DNA of 64,000 nt from Promethearchaeia archaeon (GCA_029856125.1 JAHQWJ010000138.1:1-64000), one strand, 5' to 3'. Positions 37,317-46,946 are shown, counted from the first letter of the stretch. Notes: a model not told the origin generated them from the letters alone. Numbers and translations: made by a program.

Positions 37317-37622
37317 TTGACATTACATAAAGGTTACCGGAACAAGTCTCGCCAAAGACACCGAAAAAACGTAAGAGACCGGGGCTTAGGTTCCATTGAG
37401 AAATATTTAATTGATTATGAAATAAATGATAAAGTAGACGTTATTACCGATCCTTCTCAGCATAAAAGAGGATTTCCTCACAGGAGATATCATGGAAAAA
37501 CCGGAACCGTTAAGGGTATACGAGGAAGGTGCTACGAAGTTGAAGTTAAATTAGGCAATTCAAAGAAACTTCTTATCATTGGCAAAGAACACTTACGTTC
37601 TAATAAAGGTTCAGCCCAATAA
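37317..37622 (+). CDS. rpl21e: Ribosomal protein eL21
   Basis: This 101-aa large-subunit protein found in archaea and eukaryotes shows KGYRNKSRQRHRKNVRDRG, KVDVITDPSQHKRGFPHRRY and GKTGTVKGIRGRCYEVEV, all standard for eL21. The start is TTG 37317, since no ATG precedes the conserved N-terminus. It is followed by rpoF 33 bp later on the same strand. The gene order eL21-RpoF-DUF655-KsgA is conserved in many archaea. Confidence 0.95.
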   Translation: MTLHKGYRNKSRQRHRKNVRDRGLGSIEKYLIDYEINDKVDVITDPSQHKRGFPHRRYHGKTGTVKGIRGRCYEVEVKLGNSKKLLIIGKEHLRSNKGSAQ

Positions 37623-37654
37623 CGCATTTATCAATTTGAGGGGAGAAAAAATAT

Positions 37655-38020
37655 ATGTCTGGACGCAAAATTAATGAAAAAACTGTTTCTATACCAGAAG
37701 TAAAAAAAATTATGGAAGCTGTCAAGGAGAAAATCGAAAAAATTGACAGTGAAGAAGGTTTATCTCACTTTCAAGAAATTACTTATAATTATGTTAACAA
37801 ATTTTCTAAAATGAGTGAAAAAGATGCGATAAAAGTTCAGAAATTGTTAATTGAGAAGTACGAAATCGAAGAAAATTACGCAATAACCATTGTAAACATT
37901 GATCCACACACAGTTCCGGAACTTAGAATGATCTTAGAGAAAAGTTTTACTGGAAAATCGTTAAATGACGAACAATTACAAGATCTTTTAGCGCAAATAG
38001 AAGAACTTAAATCTTCTTAA
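37655..38020 (+). CDS. rpoF: DNA-directed RNA polymerase subunit F (Rpb4)
   Basis: The 121-aa archaeal Rpb4 homologue forms the stalk with RpoE. It shows TVSIPEVKKIMEAV at the N-terminus and the C-terminal HRDC-like helices (YAITIVNIDPHTVPELRMIL), both typical of RpoF. An AGGGGAG ribosome-binding site lies about 10 nt before ATG 37655. It is in the eL21-rpoF-DUF655-ksgA run. RpoE is not in the window. Confidence 0.93.
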   Translation: MSGRKINEKTVSIPEVKKIMEAVKEKIEKIDSEEGLSHFQEITYNYVNKFSKMSEKDAIKVQKLLIEKYEIEENYAITIVNIDPHTVPELRMILEKSFTGKSLNDEQLQDLLAQIEELKSS

Positions 38021-38175
38021 AAAAAAATAAGTTATAAATTTTTTTAAAAGCGTATTAAACAACGAAGAATTTATAAATTCTTATTGTTTTAAATTTTAAT
38101 GAGCAATCCTTGTTAAAAAAGGAATATATTAAAAATAATATATTATGCACTTCAGGATAGTAAATAATTATAAGA

Positions 38176-38841
38176 GTGGTTGGTATGGACAGGAATCGGG
38201 ATCGAGATCGATACAGAAGGCCTCCTCAAAGACCCAGATATCAAAGAAGAGACCCAAGAAAAAAGAAACAATTCATCAAGAAGTTTCGAGAACTTGTCGT
38301 CTTAGATTTATTACTCCATGGTCATCCTGAAGAAGATAAACCAAGCTGGTCAAAAACTCCAATTGCACAAGTACTTACTTTTCCAGATTTTGTATTATAT
38401 GAAGTTAAATGCAACAGAGATTCAGATATAAAGATACAAGAAAAAGGATTGTATGAGGGCTTTCAGCAACAAAATAAGTTGAGGGAAGTTTTAAAAAAAA
38501 TTAATTATCAAGACCTTACAAATACAGCAAAAGCCCTAATTCAACCGATACTTGAAAAAGAAATATTAAATTATGAGGAGGAATTCATAAACTTCTTTAA
38601 TAACTCCACTTCTATAACTCCCCGAATGCATTCTCTTAAATTATTGCCTGGAATAGGACAGAAACATATGTGGGATATACTAGAATCTAGACAAAGACAA
38701 AAATTCACTACTTTTCAAGATATTTCTGATCGGACGAGCTTATCGCATCCAGCAAAACAACTTACTTTAAGAATCATTAAAGAACTGAAACGTGAGGGAA
38801 TAAAGTACTACTTGTTCTCGAAGACTCAAAAATACGAATGA
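38176..38841 (+). CDS. DUF655 protein (helix-hairpin-helix RNA/DNA-binding)
   Basis: This 221-aa protein belongs to archaeal DUF655. It has a basic, Arg-rich disordered N-terminus (MDRNRDRDRYRRPPQRPRY), then an S1/OB-like region (LVVLDLLLHGHPEEDK, FPDFVLYEVKC) and a C-terminal helix-hairpin-helix (HSLKLLPGIGQKHMWDIL). Its role is not known, but it is always near rpl21e, rpoF and ksgA, hinting at ribosome or RNA work. ATG 38185 (three codons in) is an alternative to GTG 38176. The stop overlaps the ATG of ksgA by 4 bp. Confidence 0.85.
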   Translation: MVGMDRNRDRDRYRRPPQRPRYQRRDPRKKKQFIKKFRELVVLDLLLHGHPEEDKPSWSKTPIAQVLTFPDFVLYEVKCNRDSDIKIQEKGLYEGFQQQNKLREVLKKINYQDLTNTAKALIQPILEKEILNYEEEFINFFNNSTSITPRMHSLKLLPGIGQKHMWDILESRQRQKFTTFQDISDRTSLSHPAKQLTLRIIKELKREGIKYYLFSKTQKYE

Positions 38842-39695
38842 ATAATATGAATAAAAGCGAAGTTTTACTTATTTTAAAACAATTAGGAATTAGACCAAAA
38901 AAAAATCTAGGTCAAAACTTTCTCATCAATAAAAATACTGTTTCTAAAATAATCTTAGAATCACACATTAAAATAACACAATCAATTTTAGAAATAGGAC
39001 CCGGTTTAGGGGCACTGACTGAAGATTTGGTCAAAAAATCAAACCAAATCTATGCTTATGAAATAGATTCTGTTTTGTTTTCTTATCTTTCAAATAAGTT
39101 TTCCAGCTATGAAAATTTAAAGCTATTTAACGAAGATATTCTAAAAGCGAAAATTCCTTTGCACGATCTTATAATTTCAAATATACCTTATTCTATTACA
39201 GGTCCTATATTTGAAAAAGTTTTTTATAACGCACAACCTCCGCGTGGTGCTTTAGTAATTGAAAATAGTATTGCCGAAAGACTTTTTAATAAAAAAAGTT
39301 ATAAATCCTTCTCAAGAATAACTGTTACCTTTAACGCTTTCATGAAACCAGTGAGAAAATTTAAGATTTCTAGATTTGATTTTTTTCCCCCTCCTAAAAT
39401 TGAATTAGCTTTAGTTATTGTCGAGCCTAGAAAGGATATCGATAAATTGTTATTATCCGATGATGGGAGGACCTTCTTCTTAAAGTTTGTTGCTGGAATA
39501 ATGCCCTATAAAAATAAAAATATGGCAAATACATTATATTATTTCATAAAAAATGATAAAAATTTTACATACTCAAAACAACATATCGAAGATTTTTTGC
39601 ATGAAAATCAAATAAAAAATGATAAACTAGCTAGTTTTAGTGTGGATGAAATCGTTGAATTAAGTAGCAAGTTTTTTACATTCATAAACAACTAA
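38838..39695 (+). CDS. ksgA: rRNA adenine dimethyltransferase KsgA/Dim1
   Basis: This 285-aa SAM-dependent enzyme dimethylates two adjacent adenines near the 3' end of 16S rRNA. It has KKNLGQNFLINKNTV, the SAM-binding LEIGPGLGALTEDL, EDILKAKI and the catalytic SNIPYSITGP. Later is DFFPPPKIELALVIVE. The start is ATG 38838, overlapping the DUF655 stop, which shows translational coupling. ATG 38847 is another option. The HemK-like methyltransferase follows 10 bp after. Confidence 0.95.
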   Translation: MNNMNKSEVLLILKQLGIRPKKNLGQNFLINKNTVSKIILESHIKITQSILEIGPGLGALTEDLVKKSNQIYAYEIDSVLFSYLSNKFSSYENLKLFNEDILKAKIPLHDLIISNIPYSITGPIFEKVFYNAQPPRGALVIENSIAERLFNKKSYKSFSRITVTFNAFMKPVRKFKISRFDFFPPPKIELALVIVEPRKDIDKLLLSDDGRTFFLKFVAGIMPYKNKNMANTLYYFIKNDKNFTYSKQHIEDFLHENQIKNDKLASFSVDEIVELSSKFFTFINN

Positions 39696-39705
39696 TTCTA
39701 TTCAG

Positions 39706-40398
39706 ATGGTGAAAAATATTAATTCTTTTCCAGATCCAAGTATTCTTTATACTTTTGATGAAGTATATCCTCCTTCCGATGATACATATTTAATTATTGA
39801 TTATTTTAAAAAAGAAATTAACGAAAACTTCTTTGATGGCTTACCAATCAATAGTATTAAAAAGATCTTAGATATGGGAACTGGAACTGGGATAATCGCT
39901 TTATTCTTTCAAGAAATTAAAAAATATTTATCAAATTTCACATCCAAAATATATGCATCAGACATATCAGATGCAGCTATTAGATGTGCTACGTTAAATG
40001 AAAAAACAATTAATTACAAAAATAATATTAACTTTATCAAATCTGATCTATTTAGAAAATTTCCGCCAAATCTTCAACAATCGTTTGATATTATTGTTTT
40101 TAATCCACCTTATTTACCCTCTATTAGTGATAAAGAAAATAATATCATTCGTAGGCGTAGTGATTCTAATTGGGATGGAGGAGAGCGTGGTTTTGAAGTT
40201 TTCCTTGAATTTTTAAGACAAGTAAAAGATTTTCTAAATTCAGAACAGAAATATTATATTTATTATATCAGTTCAAGTTCAACGGATTTAAGTGAGTTAA
40301 ACGAAGAACTGGAAATACTAGGGTTTCAGAATAGTGTTTTAAATAAAAGGCATATATTTTTCGAAGATATAATATTGAATCGACTGGAAGAACTCTAA
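39706..40398 (+). CDS. HemK/Mtq2-like class I methyltransferase
   Basis: This 230-aa SAM-dependent methyltransferase has VYPPSDDTYLIIDYF, then LDMGTGTGIIALFF (motif I), ASDISDAAIRCATLN and FNPPYLPS. The NPPY motif and the short length without the PrmC N-terminal domain match archaeal Mtq2, the glutamine methylase of release factor aRF1. It is 10 bp downstream of ksgA and surely cotranscribed. The family usually needs a Trm112 partner, which is not seen here. Confidence 0.88.
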   Translation: MVKNINSFPDPSILYTFDEVYPPSDDTYLIIDYFKKEINENFFDGLPINSIKKILDMGTGTGIIALFFQEIKKYLSNFTSKIYASDISDAAIRCATLNEKTINYKNNINFIKSDLFRKFPPNLQQSFDIIVFNPPYLPSISDKENNIIRRRSDSNWDGGERGFEVFLEFLRQVKDFLNSEQKYYIYYISSSSTDLSELNEELEILGFQNSVLNKRHIFFEDIILNRLEEL

Positions 40399-40401
40399 AG
40401 T

Positions 40402-41688
40402 TTACTTAAAAGGTCTCCTCGTTCTACGCTTTTCTAACAAAGAAACTCCATGAACTTTCAAAGTTCTAGATAAACTATTAAACAGTAGATCGATCTCTTG
40501 AGGCTTAAATACTGCTCTTTTATGTGCTTCGATTTGCGGTATTGGCAATCCGTAAAATTCATTAAGGCTTGAGATCGGAAGGAGGATTGAAGATATTAAA
40601 TCAGCTTTTTCGGAAGCTTCTTTTAAATCACAATTTTCATCCATAAAAAACTCAATTCTACATGGCGTATCGTAAGTCGCAGTTTTTAAGTAGAAAGCAT
40701 AAAAATTAAAAGGAAAATAGTATGGAATCTCTTTTTTTATCCCGGTATCCCTTATTTTGTCTACTTCTTTTTTACAATTGAAAATACAACTTCTCTCTGT
40801 TTTCCGCAATACTCTATTGTATAAATCTAAATCAGAAAAGTAGTCTAAAATCTGACGATAATTAATTTTTATGAAATCAGATAGATTCGTAACATTCGGT
40901 TTTAACATCTGTATGGTTCTTCTTAAGAGATTAGTTAACGCTGATGTCCGCGTATCTTTTATCGAACCGATCAAAATTATTCCCTTCTCAATGCAAGTAG
41001 AATATAGCTTTTGATATTCCTTTAACAATTTATCGTATCTCTTAGAAATTTCTAAATCCTTAGTAAATATCAGATTTATGGGCATTATTACTACTGACCC
41101 ATCTAAAATAATTAAGTCTACTTCGCTCTTCTTTTCGATTAAATTATTTAAAAGATTAATTTCCATAAAAGTCATGTCCATCGAAGTCTTGGCTTCTACC
41201 ACATTTTCCTTCCGATTCAAATAATTTCCTTGGACATTATAATTATTAAACCCTGCTAAGTCAGGAAAGTACTCAATTCGAGATGATTGGTTTTCATAAA
41301 AATAGTACTTCACAGCAATAGCCTTTAAGAAAGAAAAATCTACATTCATGAATTTTTTTACAACAGAACTTCCATCCACACTTACTATGTTTAAACCTCT
41401 TATGTTAGATGCCGAAGTTAGTTTTCTAATAAAATTTTCTTTAATATCATAATTTGGATATTTCAGTAATTCTTTAAAATCCAGACTTTCAAGATTACCT
41501 AAAAGTATTTCTACAAATTTTTTTTTCATTCGTTCGATTCCAATATATTCTTGAGCGAGATTCTTTAAATTTGTTAATAAAATCTGTTCTTTGGTAAAAC
41601 CGGAGTCACCGGAGCTAGTGGAGTTAAAGGAACTAGAATTTAGATTTATGTTCCTCTGATTTGATGTATTATTTCTAACTGTCATCAA
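40402..41688 (-). CDS. nurA: NurA-like 5'-3' nuclease
   Basis: This 428-aa protein shows the NurA domain pattern. NIVSVDGSSVVKKF and LIILDGSVVIMP carry the metal-binding Asp residues, GIILIGSIKDTRTSALTN is next, and the C-terminus has IPQIEAHKRAVF, the conserved His region. The first ~35 residues are Ser/Asn-rich and probably disordered. NurA degrades DNA ends with HerA helicase and Mre11-Rad50 in archaeal double-strand break repair; those genes are not here. The gene is convergent with the HemK-like gene, 3 bp apart. Confidence 0.82.
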   Translation of the reverse strand: MMTVRNNTSNQRNINLNSSSFNSTSSGDSGFTKEQILLTNLKNLAQEYIGIERMKKKFVEILLGNLESLDFKELLKYPNYDIKENFIRKLTSASNIRGLNIVSVDGSSVVKKFMNVDFSFLKAIAVKYYFYENQSSRIEYFPDLAGFNNYNVQGNYLNRKENVVEAKTSMDMTFMEINLLNNLIEKKSEVDLIILDGSVVIMPINLIFTKDLEISKRYDKLLKEYQKLYSTCIEKGIILIGSIKDTRTSALTNLLRRTIQMLKPNVTNLSDFIKINYRQILDYFSDLDLYNRVLRKTERSCIFNCKKEVDKIRDTGIKKEIPYYFPFNFYAFYLKTATYDTPCRIEFFMDENCDLKEASEKADLISSILLPISSLNEFYGLPIPQIEAHKRAVFKPQEIDLLFNSLSRTLKVHGVSLLEKRRTRRPFK

Positions 41689-41779
41689 GATTTGAAATGA
41701 AGAGAGGTAATTATAATAATGAAGAGAGATTAAAATTAATAATTTTTATAATTAGAATCAGCAGATAATTACTTTAAAA

Positions 41780-42433
41780 ATGGCTATCAATTTAGGAAAC
41801 GATCCGAATATATTGATATTAATATCTTTTGCTGAAATTTTGTTCGTTCTTGTTCCTTCATTAATTGCCGCAAAAATAGAAAAAACTCCATTCATCGTAG
41901 AAGTTAAAAAACTTGGTTTTAATGTAAAAAATCCAAAACTCAAGAATATCCTATTAAAAATTTGTGCGGGAATATTTATTGGATTTTTATTCTTTTTCAT
42001 TAGTGATTTACTATTAACCTTTTATATGAGCTTTATAATTCAAAATCTGTTTGGAGCACATTTTATTGAAGAGGCTATAGGTAACGCGATTTCTACATCA
42101 CCTGTGAATCCTAATTTTATTCAATTATCACTTCTTATAGCGATTCAAATCGCTATTATCGGGCCATGTGAAGAGGCGTTTTTTAGGGGTTTTATTATCA
42201 ATAAAAGCAAAAATAAGGTGAAGTTAATCTACTCTATCATTCTTTCTTCATTTTTATTCACATTATATCATGTTCCTCCTTTTCTCGTACCTTTGACTAC
42301 AATCATAACTTTTTTTGGATATTACTTCACTTTTGGAATTTTATTATCTTTAGTTTTCGTCGCGTTTAAAAGCTCTCTTCTCCCAAGCTCAATTGCTCAT
42401 TCTAGTTTAAACATATTACTTCTAATATTTTGA
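41780..42433 (+). CDS. CPBP family intramembrane protease (intact active site)
   Basis: This 217-aa membrane protein has five to seven hydrophobic segments and complete CPBP motifs. These are GPCEEAFFRGF (E131, E132, R136), FTLYHVPPF (F160, H164) and IAHSSLN (H207, N211). Members cut prenylated CAAX proteins or act in bacteriocin immunity; the substrate here is unknown. None of the three small GTPases in the window ends in a CAAX box, so they are not obvious substrates. The start is ATG 41780. It is encoded alone and divergent from the nurA gene. Confidence 0.9.
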   Translation: MAINLGNDPNILILISFAEILFVLVPSLIAAKIEKTPFIVEVKKLGFNVKNPKLKNILLKICAGIFIGFLFFFISDLLLTFYMSFIIQNLFGAHFIEEAIGNAISTSPVNPNFIQLSLLIAIQIAIIGPCEEAFFRGFIINKSKNKVKLIYSIILSSFLFTLYHVPPFLVPLTTIITFFGYYFTFGILLSLVFVAFKSSLLPSSIAHSSLNILLLIF

Positions 42434-42601
42434 GGAAAAGAGGTTCGTTGGGATAGAAGGTTTAAAAGTATTGAAAAATAAATAAAAACATACATTTAAA
42501 AAATCTTACAAAGATAAATATAATTAAGTCAAACCTATCAATATTAAATATTGGAGTACAGAAAAATAATTAGTACCATCTATCAATAAGGGTAAAGAAT
42601 T

Positions 42602-43132
42602 TTGGCAGGCTACGATTACACTTGGAAAATAATGATGTTAGGGGACGCGGCTGTTGGGAAGACTTCCTTAACATTAAGGTATATTTCGGGCTTTTTCCTA
42701 CAAGATTTGAAACTCACGATTGGAGTAGATTTTTATTCAAAAACTACCACCCATAGAGAGAAAAAAGTAAAACTACAAATTTGGGATTTTGGTGGAGAAG
42801 AACGATTTAGATTTCTCTTACATCAATATTGTAAAGGAGCTAACGCTGCCTTCTTCTTATATGACATTACTAATAGGTTATCTTTGGACCATTTACCTGA
42901 TTGGACTCAAATCATCCGAGAACATGCTGGAGATATCCCCATTATGCTAATTGGTTCTAAAGTAGATTTAAAGGAATTCCGAGCTGTTACAAGGGAGGAA
43001 GGGATTTTAGCTGCTAAAAAATATAATTTATCTTCATTTATAGAATTGTCTTCTAAGACGGGTCAAAATGTTGAGAAAGCATTTGATGTAATAACTGAAA
43101 CTCTTTTTGAAAGATATAAACCTAGTTTATAG
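42602..43132 (+). CDS. Ras-like small GTPase (Asgard type), 2
   Basis: This 176-aa GTPase has G1 GDAAVGKTS, switch I LTIGVDFY, G3 WDFGGEERFRF, G4 GSKVDL (Ser in place of Asn) and G5 ELSSKTGQN. The residue after DxxG is Glu, as in GTPase 1, where most Ras proteins have Gln. There is no C-terminal Cys for prenylation. The start is TTG 42602; an in-frame ATG occurs only further in. It is probably regulated by Roadblock-type proteins, as known for some small GTPases. It is transcribed alone. Confidence 0.94.
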   Translation: MAGYDYTWKIMMLGDAAVGKTSLTLRYISGFFLQDLKLTIGVDFYSKTTTHREKKVKLQIWDFGGEERFRFLLHQYCKGANAAFFLYDITNRLSLDHLPDWTQIIREHAGDIPIMLIGSKVDLKEFRAVTREEGILAAKKYNLSSFIELSSKTGQNVEKAFDVITETLFERYKPSL

Positions 43133-43190
43133 CGGAAAAAAATTTGAATCTTTGTTAACATTTTTTCATAAAGAAAGGAATTAAAACTAA

Positions 43191-45167
43191 TCAAATTGCT
43201 AGATGCCAAACTTGCATATTATTAGCACCTCTATTATTCCATGCAAAATATGGAATTGCGGTAAATTTACTGGCACTGTTAGTTGTCCCGGTAATGAGAT
43301 TGACACCCCCTAACAATTCTGTTTCGAACTTAACACGTAAATCCTGATTTTTAGAGATAACAATATTAAAAATATCACTATTTTTATTATCTTTTTGCTC
43401 AAGACAATAGATTAACGGCCCATTAGATATAGATACTCTTTTTCTGTTTCCTTTGATTCTCGGATCACTTTCAACAAGAATTGGTATCATTTTAAAAGTT
43501 AAATCAATTTCGTCATTATCTAACCATTTTCTTAAAATTTCAACGTATTTTCCTTTATTTATTATATTTGAGTGCCTTTGGCCATTGATATTAATGTCCG
43601 TGCCATAACTCCAATCTGGAATTCTAAGGAATAAAGAAAATTTTTGGCTTTTAGACAATACAAATTTAATGGTAATCTCCCCTTTCCAAGGGAATTCACT
43701 TTTTTGGATAATTTTGACTACGTTTGAGCCCAATTCAATATTTGCTTTATTTCCAATGTACTGGTGAATCCAAATTCCTTCTTTCGAAGTGCTGTAGATA
43801 TAATCTCCTAAGGAAGCGATGGTTCTGGCTACATTAGGAGGACAACAAGCACATCTAAACCATTCGCTTCTTTTATCCTTAGCATATGAAACTAAAGGAT
43901 TATCGTATGTGTATTCTTTACCATCAATGGATTGGCCAACCAACATCGCGTTATATAACACCCTTTCTATCAAATCTGCATATTTACTGTTGGCGGTTAT
44001 TTGGAGCATTCGCAAGTTCCACATCATATTTCCAATCGCGGAACAAGTTTCAGAATATGAATCTTCATTCTTTAAAGCAAAATCTTTTTTAAAACCTTCT
44101 GTGCCTTTTTCAGATCCAGTCCCACCAGTAATATACATTCTGGCTTTAACCATTTTCAACCATACTCTACGAAGGGCTTTTAATAATGTTTTATCTCCTA
44201 TTTCAGAATATAAATCAGCCATCCCACAAAATAAATACATTGCTCTAACAGCGTGTCCAACGGGTTCGAAAATTTTTCTTACTGGAACATTTGATTGAAT
44301 ATAAGCTCCGTTCAAGTTTTCTTTGTAGAGTATTAATTGACTTTTTAGTGTAAGATTCGTAGCCCATTCTGATACTTCGCTCTCCTGTTCTTTAATAATA
44401 TTTTCTTTTCCTACTGACAAAAAAAATTCTTTATTTTTCTTTTTTGCTATTCCTAGGGTAGCTAGCATGTTTATATATTGATTAGCAACATAAGTTTTAA
44501 AGTTCGACACATTTCCTCTTCGGTTAACAAATTCTTCCGCTAAATTTAAGTAATTTGAGTTCTCAGTGATTCTATACAACGCGATTAAAGCCATTTCGAT
44601 TTCCTCGTGACCGGGAACGCCCTTCCTTTTTCCTCCCAAATATTGAGACACTAACAAATTTGCAAACTTAATGGCTACATTTATCATTACTTGTTTCTTA
44701 GTAGCATGATGGTGGGCTATAGCTGCTTGGATCAAATGACCCGCACAATACAATTCATGCATTAGGTATATATTTGTGAACCTTTTTTCTATAAACCTGG
44801 TCGAATAGAATGTATTAACATATCCATCTATAGTTTGAGATTTCTTTATTAAATCAACAACCTCATTCACTTTTGCTTCTAAGCCAGGATCACTATAAAT
44901 ATTAAGGATGTAACATGCTGCTTCAAGCCATTTATAAAGATCCGAATCAAAGTAGAATTCTCCTATTTGAACTCCTTTTTTAAGACCTGAAGCAACTCTA
45001 AAATTATCTATGTGAAAATCACCTTCTAGCATTTGATGTTGATGGTGAATTGATATTTCTCGATTGATCTGCTGTCTTTTTGACCAAAAACTATCGTTAA
45101 TATTAACATCTACAAACGAAACGGGCTTTAGCTTATTAAAAGGTCGTTTATTAGTGTTATACGTCAT
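43191..45167 (-). CDS. GH127-like glycosidase (beta-L-arabinofuranosidase family)
   Basis: This 658-aa enzyme matches glycoside hydrolase family 127 (DUF1680). The N-terminal block VNINDSFWSKRQQINRE, the middle GGTGSEKGTEGFKKDF and EDSYSETCSAIGNMMW, and the Cys-rich FRCACCPPNVARTIASLG give the zinc-binding Glu and Cys residues and the catalytic Cys. A C-terminal beta-sandwich (RIPDWSYGTDININ) follows. It releases L-arabinofuranose from plant glycans or protein glycans in bacteria. There is no signal peptide, so it acts inside the cell on imported sugars. A carbohydrate role is likely, and gene transfer from bacteria is possible. Confidence 0.9.
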   Translation of the reverse strand: MTYNTNKRPFNKLKPVSFVDVNINDSFWSKRQQINREISIHHQHQMLEGDFHIDNFRVASGLKKGVQIGEFYFDSDLYKWLEAACYILNIYSDPGLEAKVNEVVDLIKKSQTIDGYVNTFYSTRFIEKRFTNIYLMHELYCAGHLIQAAIAHHHATKKQVMINVAIKFANLLVSQYLGGKRKGVPGHEEIEMALIALYRITENSNYLNLAEEFVNRRGNVSNFKTYVANQYINMLATLGIAKKKNKEFFLSVGKENIIKEQESEVSEWATNLTLKSQLILYKENLNGAYIQSNVPVRKIFEPVGHAVRAMYLFCGMADLYSEIGDKTLLKALRRVWLKMVKARMYITGGTGSEKGTEGFKKDFALKNEDSYSETCSAIGNMMWNLRMLQITANSKYADLIERVLYNAMLVGQSIDGKEYTYDNPLVSYAKDKRSEWFRCACCPPNVARTIASLGDYIYSTSKEGIWIHQYIGNKANIELGSNVVKIIQKSEFPWKGEITIKFVLSKSQKFSLFLRIPDWSYGTDININGQRHSNIINKGKYVEILRKWLDNDEIDLTFKMIPILVESDPRIKGNRKRVSISNGPLIYCLEQKDNKNSDIFNIVISKNQDLRVKFETELLGGVNLITGTTNSASKFTAIPYFAWNNRGANNMQVWHLAI

Positions 45168-45319
45168 CTTTAAAAAACTACGTTTTTAAAAAAATATAGA
45201 AAAAATAATTAAGAATAGAAAATAAAATATTTTAATTATTCAATCCAATAAAGTGAAAATAAAACACGTCTGATTTAACTTATTTTATAGGAATTATTTT
45301 CGCACTCCTTGCGGGAATT

Positions 45320-46168
45320 GTGGTCTATATTGGAGCTCTTATTCAAAAGTCTGTTATCAATAAACACTCTAATGACCCAAAGTTTATCAGAAGTCTTGTT
45401 AAAAGCCCAGTATGGTTCCTGGGGCTTCTACTACAAATTATTATCGGAGGGCTTATTTTTTACTTTATAGCGATTATTTTTATAGGACCTGCCTTGGTTC
45501 CAGGTCTAATGTCTGCAGGATTAATTGTTCTTGCGTTAGGTTCTGTTAAAATTTTAAAAGAAACATTAGGAAAAGTGGAGATTTTTGGTATAATCTTAAT
45601 GATTATTGGCGTTACCTTGCTTGGCTTAAGCCAATTATCAATTGATGTTTCTACATTTATTATCCTTGATTATGATTTCATTTTTAGAATTATTTTGTTC
45701 ACGATTGTTATTCTTTCTTTAGCAATTTTGTTTGAAATTTTGCGTCGAAAACACAAAAAGTTTAAAGGCTTATTAATGGCAATCGAGGCGGGATTAATCC
45801 TCTCTCTGAATACTGTTTGGGCGAGTCCGGGAACTACAGTTGTAACTCACGTAGTTGAAGGAATTATAATTGAAGAAGAAATAATATTTGGAATTATAAT
45901 TGGCATAATCCTCCTCCTAATTGTAGCTATTGGAATCACTATAGGACAAATTTCGCTTAAATACGGGCAAGCTAATATTTTGATCCCATTAACAAGCGTC
46001 CCGATTCAGATAATACCAGTATTTGCTTTTTTTATTGTATTTCTATCTACGCCCTCTAATATTCTTTCAGTAATCTATTTGATAATTGGATTTATTCTCA
46101 TTATAAGTAGCTCTTTTTTACTCTCTAAACGGCAAGCTAAGCTTGAAAAAGTAAAGAAAGATCAATAA
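45320..46168 (+). CDS. NIPA/DMT-like multi-pass transporter, start uncertain
   Basis: This protein of at least 282 aa has about nine hydrophobic segments and the pattern of NIPA-type/DMT membrane proteins (KSPVWFLGLLLQIIIGG, GPALVPGLMSAGLIVLAL, KETLGKVEIFGIILMIIG). Magnesium or metabolite export is possible but unproven. GTG 45320 is the only standard start in the frame. However, the 19 codons before it (45263-45319) are open and encode a hydrophobic run, LTYFIGIIFALLAG, completing the first membrane segment. The true start may be a non-standard codon such as ATA at 45287. Confidence 0.8.
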   Translation: MVYIGALIQKSVINKHSNDPKFIRSLVKSPVWFLGLLLQIIIGGLIFYFIAIIFIGPALVPGLMSAGLIVLALGSVKILKETLGKVEIFGIILMIIGVTLLGLSQLSIDVSTFIILDYDFIFRIILFTIVILSLAILFEILRRKHKKFKGLLMAIEAGLILSLNTVWASPGTTVVTHVVEGIIIEEEIIFGIIIGIILLLIVAIGITIGQISLKYGQANILIPLTSVPIQIIPVFAFFIVFLSTPSNILSVIYLIIGFILIISSSFLLSKRQAKLEKVKKDQ

Positions 46169-46185
46169 ATAAAAAAAAGGAGAAT

Positions 46186-46695
46186 TTATTTTTTTGTAGT
46201 AAGATAAGCTATTATACCGTAGATTAATCCATTTACCAAACTCCCAAAGATCACATTCATTAAAGCCGCAGTTTGGTAAAATTCCCCTGCAAGCAATACT
46301 TGATAAGCAAATCCTTGATATAGTATTATAATACTAACAAGCATACATATTATTGCAGATAGGAAAAATCCTGCGAACGCATGAACCCGCTTTTCGCTAA
46401 GTCTTCCAGTTATCACAGCAGCAATTAATGGAGCAATTATAAATCCAAGATTAAGGAAGAAAAAATTCCAACTAATAGGATCAGTCCCGATTGAGTAAGC
46501 TAAAAGATCTACTAAATACCAAATAGCATGGGCAGTTGAGGAGAACAACACGTAGAGAAGATAGGGCACATTTGGTAATATACCTGTTATGAAATTATCA
46601 AAACCATAGCCGATAGCATAGATTATGGTAAAAACTACAGCATTTAAGACTACTAATGCTACGAAACTAACTATAAAAGATTTTCCAAAACTCAT
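46186..46695 (-). CDS. Four-TM membrane protein, paralog A
   Basis: This 169-aa protein has four to five hydrophobic segments and a short charged motif AVITGRLSEKRVHAFAGFF. It is a clear paralog of the next gene (46947-47456): both are 169 aa and share HAIW, APLIAA, GR..EKR.H and NGLI.G..A..TTK. No known family is recognised. The two are tandem on the minus strand, a recent duplication with strong divergence. A 251-bp AT-rich spacer separates them. Confidence 0.78.
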   Translation of the reverse strand: MSFGKSFIVSFVALVVLNAVVFTIIYAIGYGFDNFITGILPNVPYLLYVLFSSTAHAIWYLVDLLAYSIGTDPISWNFFFLNLGFIIAPLIAAVITGRLSEKRVHAFAGFFLSAIICMLVSIIILYQGFAYQVLLAGEFYQTAALMNVIFGSLVNGLIYGIIAYLTTKK

Positions 46696-46946
46696 ATCCT
46701 TTCCTTCTGATTTTATGTATAAACTAGATTAAATTTCTTAGTTGTGTATTATTAGAATGCCTTTTTTATATAAATTTTACCTCTTGAGATGACTATTTTA
46801 GATACATTAAGGAATGTCTCCATCTTATTAGAATCTTAAAAGAATTCATTCCTCAATTTTTGACTAGATATCTCCGGAATATATTAAATATTTTTGGATA
46901 CTTATATGAATTTATTTTGTAATTAAAAGAAAAAAGATGTAAAAAT

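Noticed and set aside
38145-38330. 61-aa ORF overlapping the start of DUF655
   Set aside because: It is another frame of the Arg-rich N-terminus of the DUF655 gene, which has clear family support.
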